Part shown: positions 14,514 through 22,680 of the stretch, in pieces
Numbering within the stretch: the first letter of the stretch is position 1
Layout of the letters: the number at the start of each line of letters is the position of its first letter
Assembly: GCF_029968015.1 (NCBI RefSeq)
Contig: NZ_JASCIS010000054.1
Location: 1-50,166 of the forward strand
Reading direction: 5' to 3'
Source of the DNA: Streptomyces luteolus
Lineage (GTDB): Bacteria > Actinomycetota > Actinomycetes > Streptomycetales > Streptomycetaceae
Length of the DNA stretch: 50,166 bases
Notes under the pieces: generated by a model
What the model saw: the letters and a program-made list of their open reading frames with translations, nothing else
Told to the model about the DNA's origin: nothing
Databases searched by the model: none
Made by a program: the position numbers and the translations under genes

Positions 14514-15199
14514 GGCTTGAGCGGCTGCTGCTCGCCGCGTTCGGCCTCGCCCTCGCCGGCGACCTGGGCTCCCTGCTCGCAGGCTTCACCCCTGGCCACA
14601 CCGTGTGCAAGCCCCTGCTCATGCCGCTGCTCGCCGGGTGGGCGGTGTGCGCCTGGCGGGCGTGCGGTGAGCGGGCGGGGCGCGTGCCGCCGCTCCTGGT
14701 CGCCGCGCTGCTCTTCGGCTGGGGCGGCGACGTACTGCTGCTCTTCGACGCCGAGCCCGCCTTCCTCGGCGGCATGGCCTCGTTCGCGGCCGGTCACGTC
14801 TGCTACCTGCTGCTCTTCACGCGCTACGGGACGGCCCGCCCGCACACCCTGCCGCTCGGCCTCGCCTACGGTGCCGCGCTCGTCGGTACGGTCGCGCTGC
14901 TCTGGGCCGACCTTCCGGCGGAGCTGCGCGTCCCGGTCGCCGGGTACAGCCTGCTGCTCACCGCCATGGCCTTCCGGTCGGCGCGGCTCGGGCTCGCGGC
15001 CGGGGCCGGCGGTGCGCTCTTCCTGCTCTCCGACACCCTGATCGCCTCCGGGATCGCCGAGTGGCCGCAGCTGCCGAGACCGGACTTCTGGATCATGCTG
15101 ACGTACGCGGCGGCCCAGTACCTGCTGGCCAGGGGAGTCCTCGCGACGCTCAACCCCACAGCGGCCGTTCCCACCACACCGGCGCGGGCACGGCCGTGA
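14510..15199 (+). CDS. YhhN family membrane protein, putative lysoplasmalogenase
   Basis: 229 residues, seven or eight predicted membrane helices. Family landmarks are visible: KPLLMPLLA in the first third, LFGWGGDVLLL with its conserved Gly-Asp, GMASFAAGHVCYLLLF, and GALFLLSDTLIA. Members of this family (TMEM86B in animals) hydrolyse the vinyl-ether bond of lysoplasmalogens. The GTG start overlaps the upstream stop (GTGA). The 3' end overlaps the convergent CopD-family gene by 50 bases, so both messages share a complementary tail. Confidence 0.85.
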   Translation: MRLERLLLAAFGLALAGDLGSLLAGFTPGHTVCKPLLMPLLAGWAVCAWRACGERAGRVPPLLVAALLFGWGGDVLLLFDAEPAFLGGMASFAAGHVCYLLLFTRYGTARPHTLPLGLAYGAALVGTVALLWADLPAELRVPVAGYSLLLTAMAFRSARLGLAAGAGGALFLLSDTLIASGIAEWPQLPRPDFWIMLTYAAAQYLLARGVLATLNPTAAVPTTPARARP

Positions 15200-16184
15200 G
15201 CAGCGCCGAGACCGCGACCACCACGGCGAGCACCAGCACCTCGACCCGCGCGGGCGCGATCGCCGCGTACGGGTCGCGGGAGCGGCGCAGCCGGACGCGG
15301 GCGGTCACGGCCAGGGCGGCGATCACGGCGACGAGCAGCAGCTTGGCGATCAGGACGCGGCCGTACGCGGTCGTGAACACCGATTCCAGGGGGAGCTTGC
15401 GCAGCGTCGAGCAGACGCCGGTGGCCGTGACCCCGGCGAACAGAACGGCCGCCACGCGCGCGTAGCGGCCGAGCAGCGCGGCGCCCGCCGTGGGGCGCGC
15501 ACGCCAGGCCCGCATCGTGCGCAGCACCTGGAGCAGCCCGCCCGCCCACAGCGCCGCACAGGTCAGATGGACCAGCGTGAGCAGGCTGCCAAGCAGCGGG
15601 TCGTCCTCCCGGCCGAGGTCCGGGTGGGCGCGCAGCGCCTCCGCCACGATCACCGCGGCGAGCGGCACGGTGGCGGTGCCGGGCCTGCGGGACCGGGCAC
15701 AGAACCCGGCGGCGACAAAGGCGTTGACCTCCAGGAGCGCGAGCAGCCCGTCTGTCGTCTCGTACAGCCGCCCCGGATGCAGCTCGTCGAGCGAGCCCGG
15801 CACGAGGTTGCCGTTGGCGACGATCAGCGCGAGTCCCACGGCGGAGGCGGCGCCGACGAAGGCCGCGACGAGCCCCCAGCTCCTCGGCGTACCGCCGGGC
15901 GCGTCCGGGACCCGCCGCGCCAGCCACGCGGCCGCCGACTCCCCGACGAGCACGCACAGCGCGGCGAACATCGTGATCCGCAGCAGCGTGACGACCGCGA
16001 CCCCGGGCGGCCGGGCCTCGCCGGTGCCGTCGAGCGCGAGCGGGGGCCCGAGCAGCGGTACGAGCGCGGCGGCGGCGACAAGGACGAGCACGGCGAGCGC
16101 CCGCCGCACCGCGGCCCGCCGTACGGCCGCGCCCACCTCGGGCACCTCTTCCCGCACGGCGACGGAGGGTTCGGACATGCTCAT
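15150..16184 (-). CDS. CopD-family copper resistance membrane protein
   Basis: About 344 residues with eight hydrophobic segments spread through the chain. The CopD region is recognisable from about residue 200: LLTLVHLTCAALWAGGLLQV then RYARVAAVLFAGVTATGV and AYGRVLIAKLLLVAVIAALA. CopD proteins are linked to copper import or handling across the cytoplasmic membrane; usually a CopC domain is fused or adjacent, but none is seen here. Two possible ATG starts (16184, 16178), neither with a strong ribosome site. Overlaps the convergent yhhN gene by 50 bases. Confidence 0.82.
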   Translation of the reverse strand: MSMSEPSVAVREEVPEVGAAVRRAAVRRALAVLVLVAAAALVPLLGPPLALDGTGEARPPGVAVVTLLRITMFAALCVLVGESAAAWLARRVPDAPGGTPRSWGLVAAFVGAASAVGLALIVANGNLVPGSLDELHPGRLYETTDGLLALLEVNAFVAAGFCARSRRPGTATVPLAAVIVAEALRAHPDLGREDDPLLGSLLTLVHLTCAALWAGGLLQVLRTMRAWRARPTAGAALLGRYARVAAVLFAGVTATGVCSTLRKLPLESVFTTAYGRVLIAKLLLVAVIAALAVTARVRLRRSRDPYAAIAPARVEVLVLAVVVAVSALLTAVPAPVWWERPLWG

Positions 16185-16329
16185 CGACTGATCGTCACCG
16201 GAACGTCGGGGCCCGGCAAGCTCGACGGTCCACTGGTGGCTTTCCCCGCCCAGCCCCTCCGGGGGCTCCGCCCGTCCGGCAGGCCACGCGGCCGCGGGCG
16301 CATGTCGACACAGCCCCCACAACGCGCGC

Positions 16330-16362
16330 GTACGGGCCGCCCGTTGATCGGACGGCCCGTAC
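16330..16362 (-). terminator. Terminator hairpin of the subtilase gene
   Basis: GTACGGGCCG at 16330-16339 pairs with CGGCCCGTAC at 16353-16362, with further pairing toward the loop (CCCG/CGGA part). It sits about 30 bases after the stop of the minus-strand protease gene. Confidence 0.7.
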
Positions 16363-16392
16363 ACCTGGGGCACAGCTGGACCTGGGACAGAT

Positions 16393-17922
16393 CTACTTGC
16401 GGACCGCGTCCAGGGCGTCCACGATGCCGAAGCCGTAGAAGCCGTTCAGGTTCTTGCCGCCCTCGCACTCCGCGTCGACCGTGCCGTCACCGTCCGGGTC
16501 GTACGGCTCGGTCGGGCAGCCCGGGTTGTCCGCCTGCACCTTGAGGAGCCGCTGCAGCTGGGCCGGGCCCGCCTTCGGGTGGGTGGACTTCAGCAGCGCG
16601 GCCACACCGGCGGCGTGCGGCGACGCCATCGAGGTGCCCTGCAGCCAGCCGTACTGGTTCTCCGGCATGGTCGACAGGATCCGCCCGTTCTTCGACGGGT
16701 TGTCCGGGATCTGGTACTTGTCACCGCCCGGCGCGGCGACGTCGACGACCCCCTTGCCGTACGTGGAGTAGTACGACTTGAGGTTCTTGTCGCCGGTCGC
16801 CGAGACCGTGACGACGCCCGGCAGCTGCGTCGGGACGTCGAAGCACTCGCTCGGGTCGATGGTCCGCTCGACCGGAGTCGAGTCGTCCGGCGAGGAGTCG
16901 TCCACGATGGCGTCCGAGGCCAGATCGTGGTTGGAGTTGCCCGCCGAGGCGAGGTGCAGCGTGCCCTTGCGCTGGGCGTACAGCTGGGCCCGGTTGACCG
17001 CGTCGACGATGGCCTTCTGGTCCGGGTCGTCCATGCAGTTGTACAGCCACGGGTCCACGTAGTAGCTGTTGTTGGTGATCTCGATGCCCTTGTCGGCGGC
17101 GAACACGAAGGCGCAGACCACGCTCTCCGGGTAGAAGAGGTCGTTGTCCGGGTCGCTCACCTTGATGGCGGCGACCTTCACGCCGGGCGCGACACCGGCC
17201 ACGCCGATGCCGTTGCGCGCGGCCGCGATCTCCCCGGCGACGTGGGTGCCGTGGTAGTCCTCCGCGGTGTACGGACGCCAGGCGCCCGGCGACGTGTCCG
17301 CCTTGCCGCCGACGCAGTTCGCGGACTGCGAGGCGGAGAAGTTGGGCGCCAGGTCCGGGTGGGTGTCGTCCACCCCCGTGTCGATCACGCCGACCGTCAC
17401 CTTGGAGCTTCCCGGGTTGATCTTCGCGGCCTTGTCGGCGCCGATCGCCCGCAGGTCCCACTGGTCGGCTTCCATCGGCTCCGCGTCCCCGGCCGCCGAC
17501 TTGGTGCTCGCCGCGGGCGCGTCCACGTACTGCGGAGCGCCCTCTTCCGTCGTGCCGGCGGCCTTCAGCGGGGCCGTACGCGTCGCGCCCGCGGACTGCA
17601 CGCCGCGGGCCTTGCGTATTTCCTTGCCGAAGTCCGGATTCGCCGAGTGCACGACGATGACGCCTATGCGGTCGTACGCGACCACGACGCTGCCGCCGGC
17701 CTTCGCTATCGCCTTCTTCACCGAGGCGATCGTGTCGTCGTCCGCCTTCGTGTTCACCACGTAGGCCAACTTCGGTGCGTCCGCGGCCACTTGGGTCTGC
17801 TCGCCCTGGGACGCCGCCGCGGACGCGGAGCCCGGCAGCAGCCCGAGTGTCGCCGTCGAGAGGGCGACGGCCAGACCGACCGGCGCGGCGAGGCGACGGC
17901 GTCTGGAGCGCAGATGAGTCAT
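16393..17922 (-). CDS. Secreted S8-family serine protease (subtilase)
   Basis: 509 residues. Signal peptide with twin-basic start and AXA site (RSRRRRLAAPVG...GSASA, about 1-35), an inhibitor-type propeptide (about 45-115), then the peptidase domain with the full catalytic triad: Asp181 (VIDTGVDDTHPD), His224 (HGTHVAG), Ser431 (GTSMASPHAAG), and the oxyanion Asn329 (SAGN). A Ca-like DPDGDGTVD loop is near the C-terminus. Exported, matured enzyme, possibly involved in nutrient scavenging or development. Its mRNA leader contains a U-tract terminator hairpin (separate entry). Confidence 0.93.
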   Translation of the reverse strand: MTHLRSRRRRLAAPVGLAVALSTATLGLLPGSASAAASQGEQTQVAADAPKLAYVVNTKADDDTIASVKKAIAKAGGSVVVAYDRIGVIVVHSANPDFGKEIRKARGVQSAGATRTAPLKAAGTTEEGAPQYVDAPAASTKSAAGDAEPMEADQWDLRAIGADKAAKINPGSSKVTVGVIDTGVDDTHPDLAPNFSASQSANCVGGKADTSPGAWRPYTAEDYHGTHVAGEIAAARNGIGVAGVAPGVKVAAIKVSDPDNDLFYPESVVCAFVFAADKGIEITNNSYYVDPWLYNCMDDPDQKAIVDAVNRAQLYAQRKGTLHLASAGNSNHDLASDAIVDDSSPDDSTPVERTIDPSECFDVPTQLPGVVTVSATGDKNLKSYYSTYGKGVVDVAAPGGDKYQIPDNPSKNGRILSTMPENQYGWLQGTSMASPHAAGVAALLKSTHPKAGPAQLQRLLKVQADNPGCPTEPYDPDGDGTVDAECEGGKNLNGFYGFGIVDALDAVRK

Positions 17923-17956
17923 GGGGTCTCCACTTCATCCGTATTCATCCGTGAAC

Positions 17957-17985
17957 AAAAAACCCGAACACCAGCCGTGCCCGGG
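17957..17985 (-). terminator. U-tract terminator-like hairpin inside the subtilase 5' leader
   Basis: On the minus strand CCCGGGCAC (17985-17977) pairs with GTGTTCGGG (17971-17963), nine pairs including two G-U, loop of five, followed at once by six T (17962-17957). It ends 34 bases upstream of the protease start. No minus-strand gene lies upstream, so it is either an attenuator for the protease or the end of a small leader RNA. Confidence 0.65.
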
Positions 17986-18261
17986 CGTCACTTGGCGCGA
18001 AGCCAAGGCCTGAACGTAGCGCCGCGCCTTGCTGACCGGCAACGACTTGCCGCAGAAAGATGGGGAGTTGGGGTGGAACGGGCGCGCCGCCGTGCGGTTG
18101 CGGTTGGGTGAAGCAAGCATCTGACCCCTGTTGGATCACGTGTCGATGGGCCTAGCATCGCCATCCGGCCCGCGTGATCCTGCTCACTTGTTCGCCCCCG
18201 AGAGCGCTCATCGCGAGGTCACATGCCCGACGTCAACGCACCCGTGTCGCTAGGAGAATCC
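17986..18261. other. Divergent control region between subtilase and acetate symporter operon
   Basis: On the minus strand it carries two further stem-loops, CGGCAA-GTCG-TTGCCG (about 18039-18054) and CTTGGC-TTCGC-GCCAAG (about 17991-18007), upstream of the leader terminator. On the plus strand a promoter-like TTGGAT (18131-18136) N16 TAGCAT (18153-18158) is flanked by GGATCACG (18134-18141) and its reverse complement CGTGATCC (18173-18180). Confidence 0.45.
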
Positions 18262-18630
18262 GTGGCCACCGATGCACCACCACCGTCGAAGGGCGGTTCA
18301 GAGAGCAGTCCGGCGACCCCCACGACGGAGGCGTTCGTCGAGGTGCAGAAGGGTGCGGAATTCGGCGAACTGCGCCGCTCGCACCGTTCTTTCGCCTTCC
18401 CGCTGACGATCGCCTTCATCGCCTGGTACCTGCTGTACGTGCTGCTCTCGAACTACGCGGGCGGCTTCATGGGCACCAAGCTGTTCGGCAACATCAACGT
18501 CGCCCTCGTCTTCGGGATCCTGCAGTTCGTCAGCACGTTCCTCATCGCCTGGCTCTACTCGCGGCACGCCGCGGCCAAGCTCGACCCCAAGGCTGAGGCC
18601 ATCAAGTCCCGTATGGAGGCCGGAGCATGA
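18262..18630 (+). CDS. DUF485 domain-containing membrane protein (ActP partner)
   Basis: 122 residues from the GTG at 18262, which has AGGAGA four bases upstream; an ATG at 18223 would add 13 residues. A polar N-terminus is followed by the DUF485 core: FGELRRSHRSFAFPLTIAF, helix 1 (about 58-78), GGFMGTKLFGNINVALVFG and helix 2 (about 88-108, ILQFVSTFLIAWLYSRHA). Small DUF485 proteins regularly precede acetate/solute symporters of the SSS family and are thought to be accessory subunits. Its stop overlaps the actP ATG (ATGA). Confidence 0.9.
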   Translation: MATDAPPPSKGGSESSPATPTTEAFVEVQKGAEFGELRRSHRSFAFPLTIAFIAWYLLYVLLSNYAGGFMGTKLFGNINVALVFGILQFVSTFLIAWLYSRHAAAKLDPKAEAIKSRMEAGA

Positions 18631-20273
18631 GCCAGCACGTCTCCCTCGCGGCGCCTTCCGAAGTCCTCGCGGCGTCGTCCGAGGTCAGCGAGCACCAGCC
18701 GCTCATCATCACGCTGTTCGGCCTCTTCGTCGTCGCGACCCTCGTCATCACCGTCTGGGCCGGCCGGCAGACCAAGGACGCTGCCGACTTCTACGCCGGC
18801 GGCCGCCAGTTCACCGGCTTCCAGAACGGCCTCGCCATCTCCGGCGACTACATGTCCGCCGCGTCGTTCCTCGGCATCGCCGGCGCCATCGCCCTGTTCG
18901 GCTACGACGGCTTCCTGTACTCCATCGGCTTCCTCGTCGCCTGGCTCGTCGCGCTGCTCCTGGTCGCCGAACCGCTGCGCAACTCCGGCCGGTACACGAT
19001 GGGCGACGTGCTCGCGTACCGGATGCGGCAGCGCCCCGTCCGTACCGCCGCCGGTGCCTCCACCATCGTGGTGTCGATCTTCTATCTGCTCGCGCAGATG
19101 GCGGGCGCGGGCGTCCTCGTCGCGCTGCTGCTCGGCATCACCACCGACGAGGGCAAGATCGGCATCGTCGCCCTCGTCGGCGTCCTGATGATCGTGTACG
19201 TCACCATCGGCGGCATGAAGGGCACCACCTGGGTGCAGATGGTCAAGGCCGTGCTGCTGATCGGCGGCACCGTCCTGATCACCTTCCTGATCCTGCTGAA
19301 GTTCGGCTTCAACGTCTCCGACCTGCTCGGCGCCGCCGCCGAGAACAGCGGCAAGGGCGCGGCGTTCCTGGAGCCCGGACTAAAGTACGGCGTCTCGCCC
19401 ACCTCGAAGCTGGACTTCATCTCGCTCGGCATCGCCCTGATCCTGGGCACCGCGGGCCTGCCGCACATCCTGATCCGCTTCTACACCGTGCCCACGGCCA
19501 AGGCCGCCCGTAAGTCCGTGAACTGGGCCATCGGCATCATCGGCGCCTTCTACCTGATGACGATCGTCCTCGGCTTCGGCGCCGCGGCCCTGCTCTCGTC
19601 GGACGAGATCACCGCGTCCAACAAGGCGGGCAACACGGCCGCACCGCTCGCGGCCCTGGAGATCGGCGGCGGTGGCGAGTCCGCCGGCGGCGCCATCCTG
19701 CTCGCCGTGATCTCGGCCGTCGCCTTCGCCACCATCCTCGCGGTGGTCGCCGGTCTGACCCTGGCGTCCTCGTCGTCCTTCGCGCACGACATCTACGCCA
19801 ACGTCATCCGCAAGGGGCAGGCCACGGAGAAGGAGGAGGTCCGCGCGGCCCGCTGGGCGACGGTCTTCATCGGCATCGTCTCCATCGCCCTCGGCGCCCT
19901 GGCCCGCGACCTCAACGTCGCCGGTCTGGTCGCCCTCGCCTTCGCGGTGGCCGCGTCGGCCAACCTGCCGACCATCCTCTACAGCCTGTTCTGGAAGCGG
20001 TTCACCACCCAGGGCGCGCTGTGGTCGATCTACGGCGGCCTGGCCTCGTCCGTGCTGCTCGTGCTGTTCTCGCCGGTCGTCTCGGGCAAGGAGACGTCGA
20101 TGTTCCCCGGGGTCGACTTCCACTGGTTCCCGCTGGCGAACCCGGGGATCATCTCCATCCCCCTGGGCTTCCTGCTCGGCTGGCTCGGCACGGTCCTCTC
20201 CAAGGAGAAGCCGGACGACGGCAAGTACGCGGAGCTCGAGGTCCGCTCCCTCACCGGCACCGGCGCCCACTGA
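18627..20273 (+). CDS. actP: Cation/acetate symporter (solute:sodium symporter family)
   Basis: 548 residues, about 13 membrane helices. SSS-family signatures: KDAADFYAGGRQFTGFQNGLAISGDYMSAASFLGIAGA near residues 50-90, GTAGLPHILIRFYTVPTAKAARKS in the middle, and TLASSSSFAHDIYANVIRKG later. ActP-type proteins import acetate and other short monocarboxylates with a cation. Coupled by ATGA to the DUF485 gene. The stop codon is the first three bases of a 20-base unit repeated three times. Confidence 0.92.
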   Translation: MSQHVSLAAPSEVLAASSEVSEHQPLIITLFGLFVVATLVITVWAGRQTKDAADFYAGGRQFTGFQNGLAISGDYMSAASFLGIAGAIALFGYDGFLYSIGFLVAWLVALLLVAEPLRNSGRYTMGDVLAYRMRQRPVRTAAGASTIVVSIFYLLAQMAGAGVLVALLLGITTDEGKIGIVALVGVLMIVYVTIGGMKGTTWVQMVKAVLLIGGTVLITFLILLKFGFNVSDLLGAAAENSGKGAAFLEPGLKYGVSPTSKLDFISLGIALILGTAGLPHILIRFYTVPTAKAARKSVNWAIGIIGAFYLMTIVLGFGAAALLSSDEITASNKAGNTAAPLAALEIGGGGESAGGAILLAVISAVAFATILAVVAGLTLASSSSFAHDIYANVIRKGQATEKEEVRAARWATVFIGIVSIALGALARDLNVAGLVALAFAVAASANLPTILYSLFWKRFTTQGALWSIYGGLASSVLLVLFSPVVSGKETSMFPGVDFHWFPLANPGIISIPLGFLLGWLGTVLSKEKPDDGKYAELEVRSLTGTGAH

Positions 20274-20330
20274 GCCGGAAGGCCGTCTCCTGAGCCGGAA
20301 GGCCGTCTCCTGAGCCGGAAGGCCGTCTCC
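20271..20330 (+). repeat. 20-bp tandem repeat starting at the actP stop codon
   Basis: TGAGCCGGAAGGCCGTCTCC three times exactly (20271, 20291, 20311). The first three bases of unit one are the actP stop codon. Confidence 0.95.
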
Positions 20331-20358
20331 GGCCACTGAGCCGGGAGCCGTCACCCGC

Positions 20359-20436
20359 GCCGCGGCCCCGTCGTAGATCCCTACGACGGGGCCGCGGCAC
20401 GTCTCGTCGTAGATCCCTACGACAGGGCCGCGGCCC
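20359..20436. terminator. Very strong terminator with a duplicated hairpin
   Basis: GCCGCGGCCCCGTCGTAG (20359-20376), loop ATCC, then the exact reverse complement (20381-20398): an 18-bp stem. The GTCGTAG-ATCC-CTACGAC core is repeated 36 bases further on (20406-20423), followed by a GGGCCGCGGCCC palindrome (20425-20436). Terminates actP and insulates moaA. Confidence 0.85.
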
Positions 20437-20520
20437 GTCTCGTTGGATCAGGCCGGTGTTCTTGTCGGTCCCGTCACGTAGGCTCTGGAATACCGGAACC
20501 GGAAAAGGGAGGGGCCCGAC

Positions 20521-21528
20521 GTGCTCATCGACACCTTCGGCAGAGTGGCCACCGACCTGCGGGTCTCACTGACGGACCGGTGCAACCTGCGGTGTACGTA
20601 CTGCATGCCCGAAGAGGGCCTGCAGTGGCTGGCCAAGCCGGACCTGCTCACCGACGACGAGATCGTCCGTCTCATCCGCATCGCCGTCACCCAGCTCGGC
20701 ATCACCGAGGTCCGCTTCACCGGCGGCGAGCCCCTGCTGCGCCCCGGCCTCGTCGGCATCGTCGAGCGCTGCGCCGCCCTCGAACCGCGCCCCCAGATGT
20801 CCCTGACGACCAACGGCATCGGCCTGAAGCGCACGGCCCAGGCCCTGAAGGCCGCGGGCCTGGACCGGGTCAACGTCTCCCTGGACACCCTCAGGCCGGA
20901 CGTCTTCAAGACCCTGACCCGCCGCGACCGCCACCGTGACGTCCTGGAGGGCATGGCCGCCGCCCGCGAGGCGGGCCTCACCCCGGTCAAGGTCAACTCG
21001 GTCCTGATGCCGGGCCTCAACGACGACGAGGCCCCCGACCTCCTCGCCTGGGCCGTGGAGAACGACTACGAGCTCCGCTTCATCGAGCAGATGCCCCTGG
21101 ACGCCCAGCACGGCTGGAAGCGGGACGGCATGATCACCGCCGGCGACATCCTGCAGTCGCTGCGTACGCGCTTCACGCTCACCGAAGAGGGCCAGGAGGA
21201 GCGCGGCTCCGCCCCGGCCGAGCGCTGGATCGTGGACGGCGGCCCGCACACCGTCGGCGTCATCGCCTCGGTGACCCGCCCCTTCTGCGCCGCCTGCGAC
21301 CGCACCCGCCTCACCGCCGACGGCCAGGTCCGCACCTGTCTCTTCGCCACCGAGGAGACCGACCTGCGCGCCGCCCTCCGCTCGGACGGCGAGGACGGCG
21401 AGGACGGCTCGGACGAGACGATCGCCCGGATCTGGAAGCAGGCCATGTGGGGCAAGAAGGCGGGCTCGGGCCTGGACGACCCGTCGTTCCTGCAGCCCTC
21501 CCGGCCCATGTCGGCGATCGGCGGCTGA
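20521..21528 (+). CDS. moaA: GTP 3',8-cyclase MoaA (molybdenum cofactor synthesis)
   Basis: 335 residues. Radical-SAM cluster Cys21-x3-Cys25-x2-Cys28 (DRCNLRCTYCMP), SAM-binding GGEPLLR, C-terminal second 4Fe-4S cluster cysteines (FCAACDRTRLTADGQVRTCLF region) and the essential GG ending (SAIGG). It carries out the first step from GTP toward cyclic pyranopterin in molybdopterin synthesis. A small Asp/Glu/Gly-rich insertion (DGEDGEDGSD) near residue 287 is unusual. GTG start with GGGAGGGG upstream. No other moa genes are in the window. Confidence 0.95.
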   Translation: MLIDTFGRVATDLRVSLTDRCNLRCTYCMPEEGLQWLAKPDLLTDDEIVRLIRIAVTQLGITEVRFTGGEPLLRPGLVGIVERCAALEPRPQMSLTTNGIGLKRTAQALKAAGLDRVNVSLDTLRPDVFKTLTRRDRHRDVLEGMAAAREAGLTPVKVNSVLMPGLNDDEAPDLLAWAVENDYELRFIEQMPLDAQHGWKRDGMITAGDILQSLRTRFTLTEEGQEERGSAPAERWIVDGGPHTVGVIASVTRPFCAACDRTRLTADGQVRTCLFATEETDLRAALRSDGEDGEDGSDETIARIWKQAMWGKKAGSGLDDPSFLQPSRPMSAIGG

Positions 21529-21535
21529 ACCGGAA

Positions 21536-21557
21536 CCGCGCCGGGATCTCGGCGCGG
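21536..21557 (+). terminator. moaA terminator hairpin
   Basis: CCGCGCCG (21536-21543), six-base loop, CGGCGCGG (21550-21557), starting seven bases after the moaA stop. Confidence 0.65.
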
Positions 21558-21560
21558 CCG

Positions 21561-21647
21561 CTCAGCTCTCCGTGGGCCCTCAGCTCTCCGTGGGCCCTCA
21601 GCCCTCCGTGGGCCCTCAGCTCTCCGTGGGCCCTCAGCTCTCGGCGG
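21561..21647. repeat. 18-bp tandem repeat running through the stop of a minus-strand gene
   Basis: CTCAGCTCTCCGTGGGCC four times (21561-21632, one base change in unit three), then a partial copy that contains the stop codon of the gene ending at 21634. On the minus strand every unit reads GGGCCCACGGAGAGCTGA and repeats the stop in frame. Confidence 0.92.
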
Positions 21648-21897
21648 CCGAGGCCTCCCAGTCCTCCAGGCGTACGACGTCCTTGAGGAACCCGCGTACG
21701 CCCAGGAACTGCGACAGATGCTCGCGGTGCTCCTCGCAGGCCAGCCACGTCTTGCGCCGCTCCGGGGTGTGCAGCTTCGGGTTGTTCCACGCGAGGACCC
21801 ACACCGCGTCGGAGCGGCAGCCCTTCGCGGAGCACTGCGGGGTGGCGGGGGACTCGGAAGGCGTGCCGGGGAGGCCGGGAAGACCGGGAAGATTCAC
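21634..21897 (-). CDS. Conserved actinobacterial hypothetical protein
   Basis: 87 residues. After a Pro/Gly/Leu-rich N-terminus the core (about 20-70) has Cys-rich and Trp-rich features: CSAKGCRSDAVWVLAWNNPK, TWLACEEHREHLSQFLGVRGF and LKDVVRLEDWE. Two cysteines near 22-27 plus Cys53 and nearby His suggest a small zinc-binding fold. I recall homologues in many Streptomyces of unknown function, sometimes mislabelled acetone carboxylase. Its 3' end is embedded in an 18-base tandem repeat. Confidence 0.75.
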   Translation of the reverse strand: MNLPGLPGLPGTPSESPATPQCSAKGCRSDAVWVLAWNNPKLHTPERRKTWLACEEHREHLSQFLGVRGFLKDVVRLEDWEASAAES

Positions 21898-21926
21898 GCC
21901 TCAACCCTAAACAACGCGGAAAAGGC

Positions 21927-21962
21927 GACGCCGAGCAGCCACGGGGGGAGCTGCCCGGCGTC
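21927..21962 (-). terminator. Hairpin downstream of the DUF3099 gene
   Basis: GACGCCGAGCAGC (21927-21939) and GCTGCCCGGCGTC (21950-21962) form a 13-bp stem with one mismatch, between the stop of the DUF3099 gene (22074) and the next minus-strand gene. Confidence 0.6.
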
Positions 21963-22073
21963 GGTCTGTCGCTCCGACGGGGGATGCGGAGCGCGTACGA
22001 AGTATGTCATGGGGGACCCGGTGCAGTGCACCGGAACAACATGATTGATCTGAGCATTTCTTGAGCTTCGCGG

Positions 22074-22487
22074 TCAGCTCTGCTCGCGTGCCTGCTCGCG
22101 TGCCCGTTCGCGCTGTCCCGCACCGCCGGTCCCGGCCGCCGATTCAGTGGTCTGTGTCCGGCCCGCCTCCTCGGCCGAGTCGCGCTGCGAGGGCGCGTCG
22201 AGCATCGGCCTGACTGGTGTCGGCACGTACGTGGACGGCAGCGAAGGGGCGTTCTCCCGACCGGCGTTGGCGATCACCACCGCGATGTAGGGCAGGAGAA
22301 TACCGAGCACGAGGGCGACGATCGCGACGTGCCGCTCGACGTTCCACAGCACCGCGGCGAGGATCACGGCGACCGTGCGCACGGACATGGAGATCACATA
22401 GCGGCGCTGCCGACCCCGCACGTCGTCCGCGAGGCCCTGCCGGGCTCCGGTGATCCGGAACACCTCGACGTTGTTGTGCTTCCGCAT
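22074..22487 (-). CDS. DUF3099 domain-containing membrane protein
   Basis: 137 residues. N-terminus KHNNVEVFRITGARQGLADDVRGRQRRYVISM is the DUF3099 signature, followed by two membrane helices (about 35-55 and 58-80, TVAVILAAVLWNVERHVAIV and ALVLGILLPYIAVVIANAGR) and a polar, Glu/Arg/Ala-rich C-terminal tail. Common in actinobacteria, function unknown. It diverges from the GlsB gene. ATG at 22487; a GTG codon directly before it is also possible. Confidence 0.82.
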   Translation of the reverse strand: MRKHNNVEVFRITGARQGLADDVRGRQRRYVISMSVRTVAVILAAVLWNVERHVAIVALVLGILLPYIAVVIANAGRENAPSLPSTYVPTPVRPMLDAPSQRDSAEEAGRTQTTESAAGTGGAGQRERAREQAREQS

Positions 22488-22680
22488 CACGTCCCACCAC
22501 CCCGCCCGCCGTAACCGGTCTCGTCCCGGTCTGAACACCCTCCACGGTACGCCCGGCCTGCGGCGCCGGGGAGACCGGGGCCGCCGTCCCCGCGCCCGAG
22601 TGATCGTCCCGAAATGCGCGGTTCGGTCGCAGGCCTGAGACTGTCGGTAACTGCTCACCGAGCCGTACGAGGAGGCAGCC

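Noticed and set aside
17935..18139. Two 61-64 residue minus-strand frames in the subtilase leader
   Set aside because: They run through the terminator hairpin and have no ribosome site or family; better explained as leader RNA.
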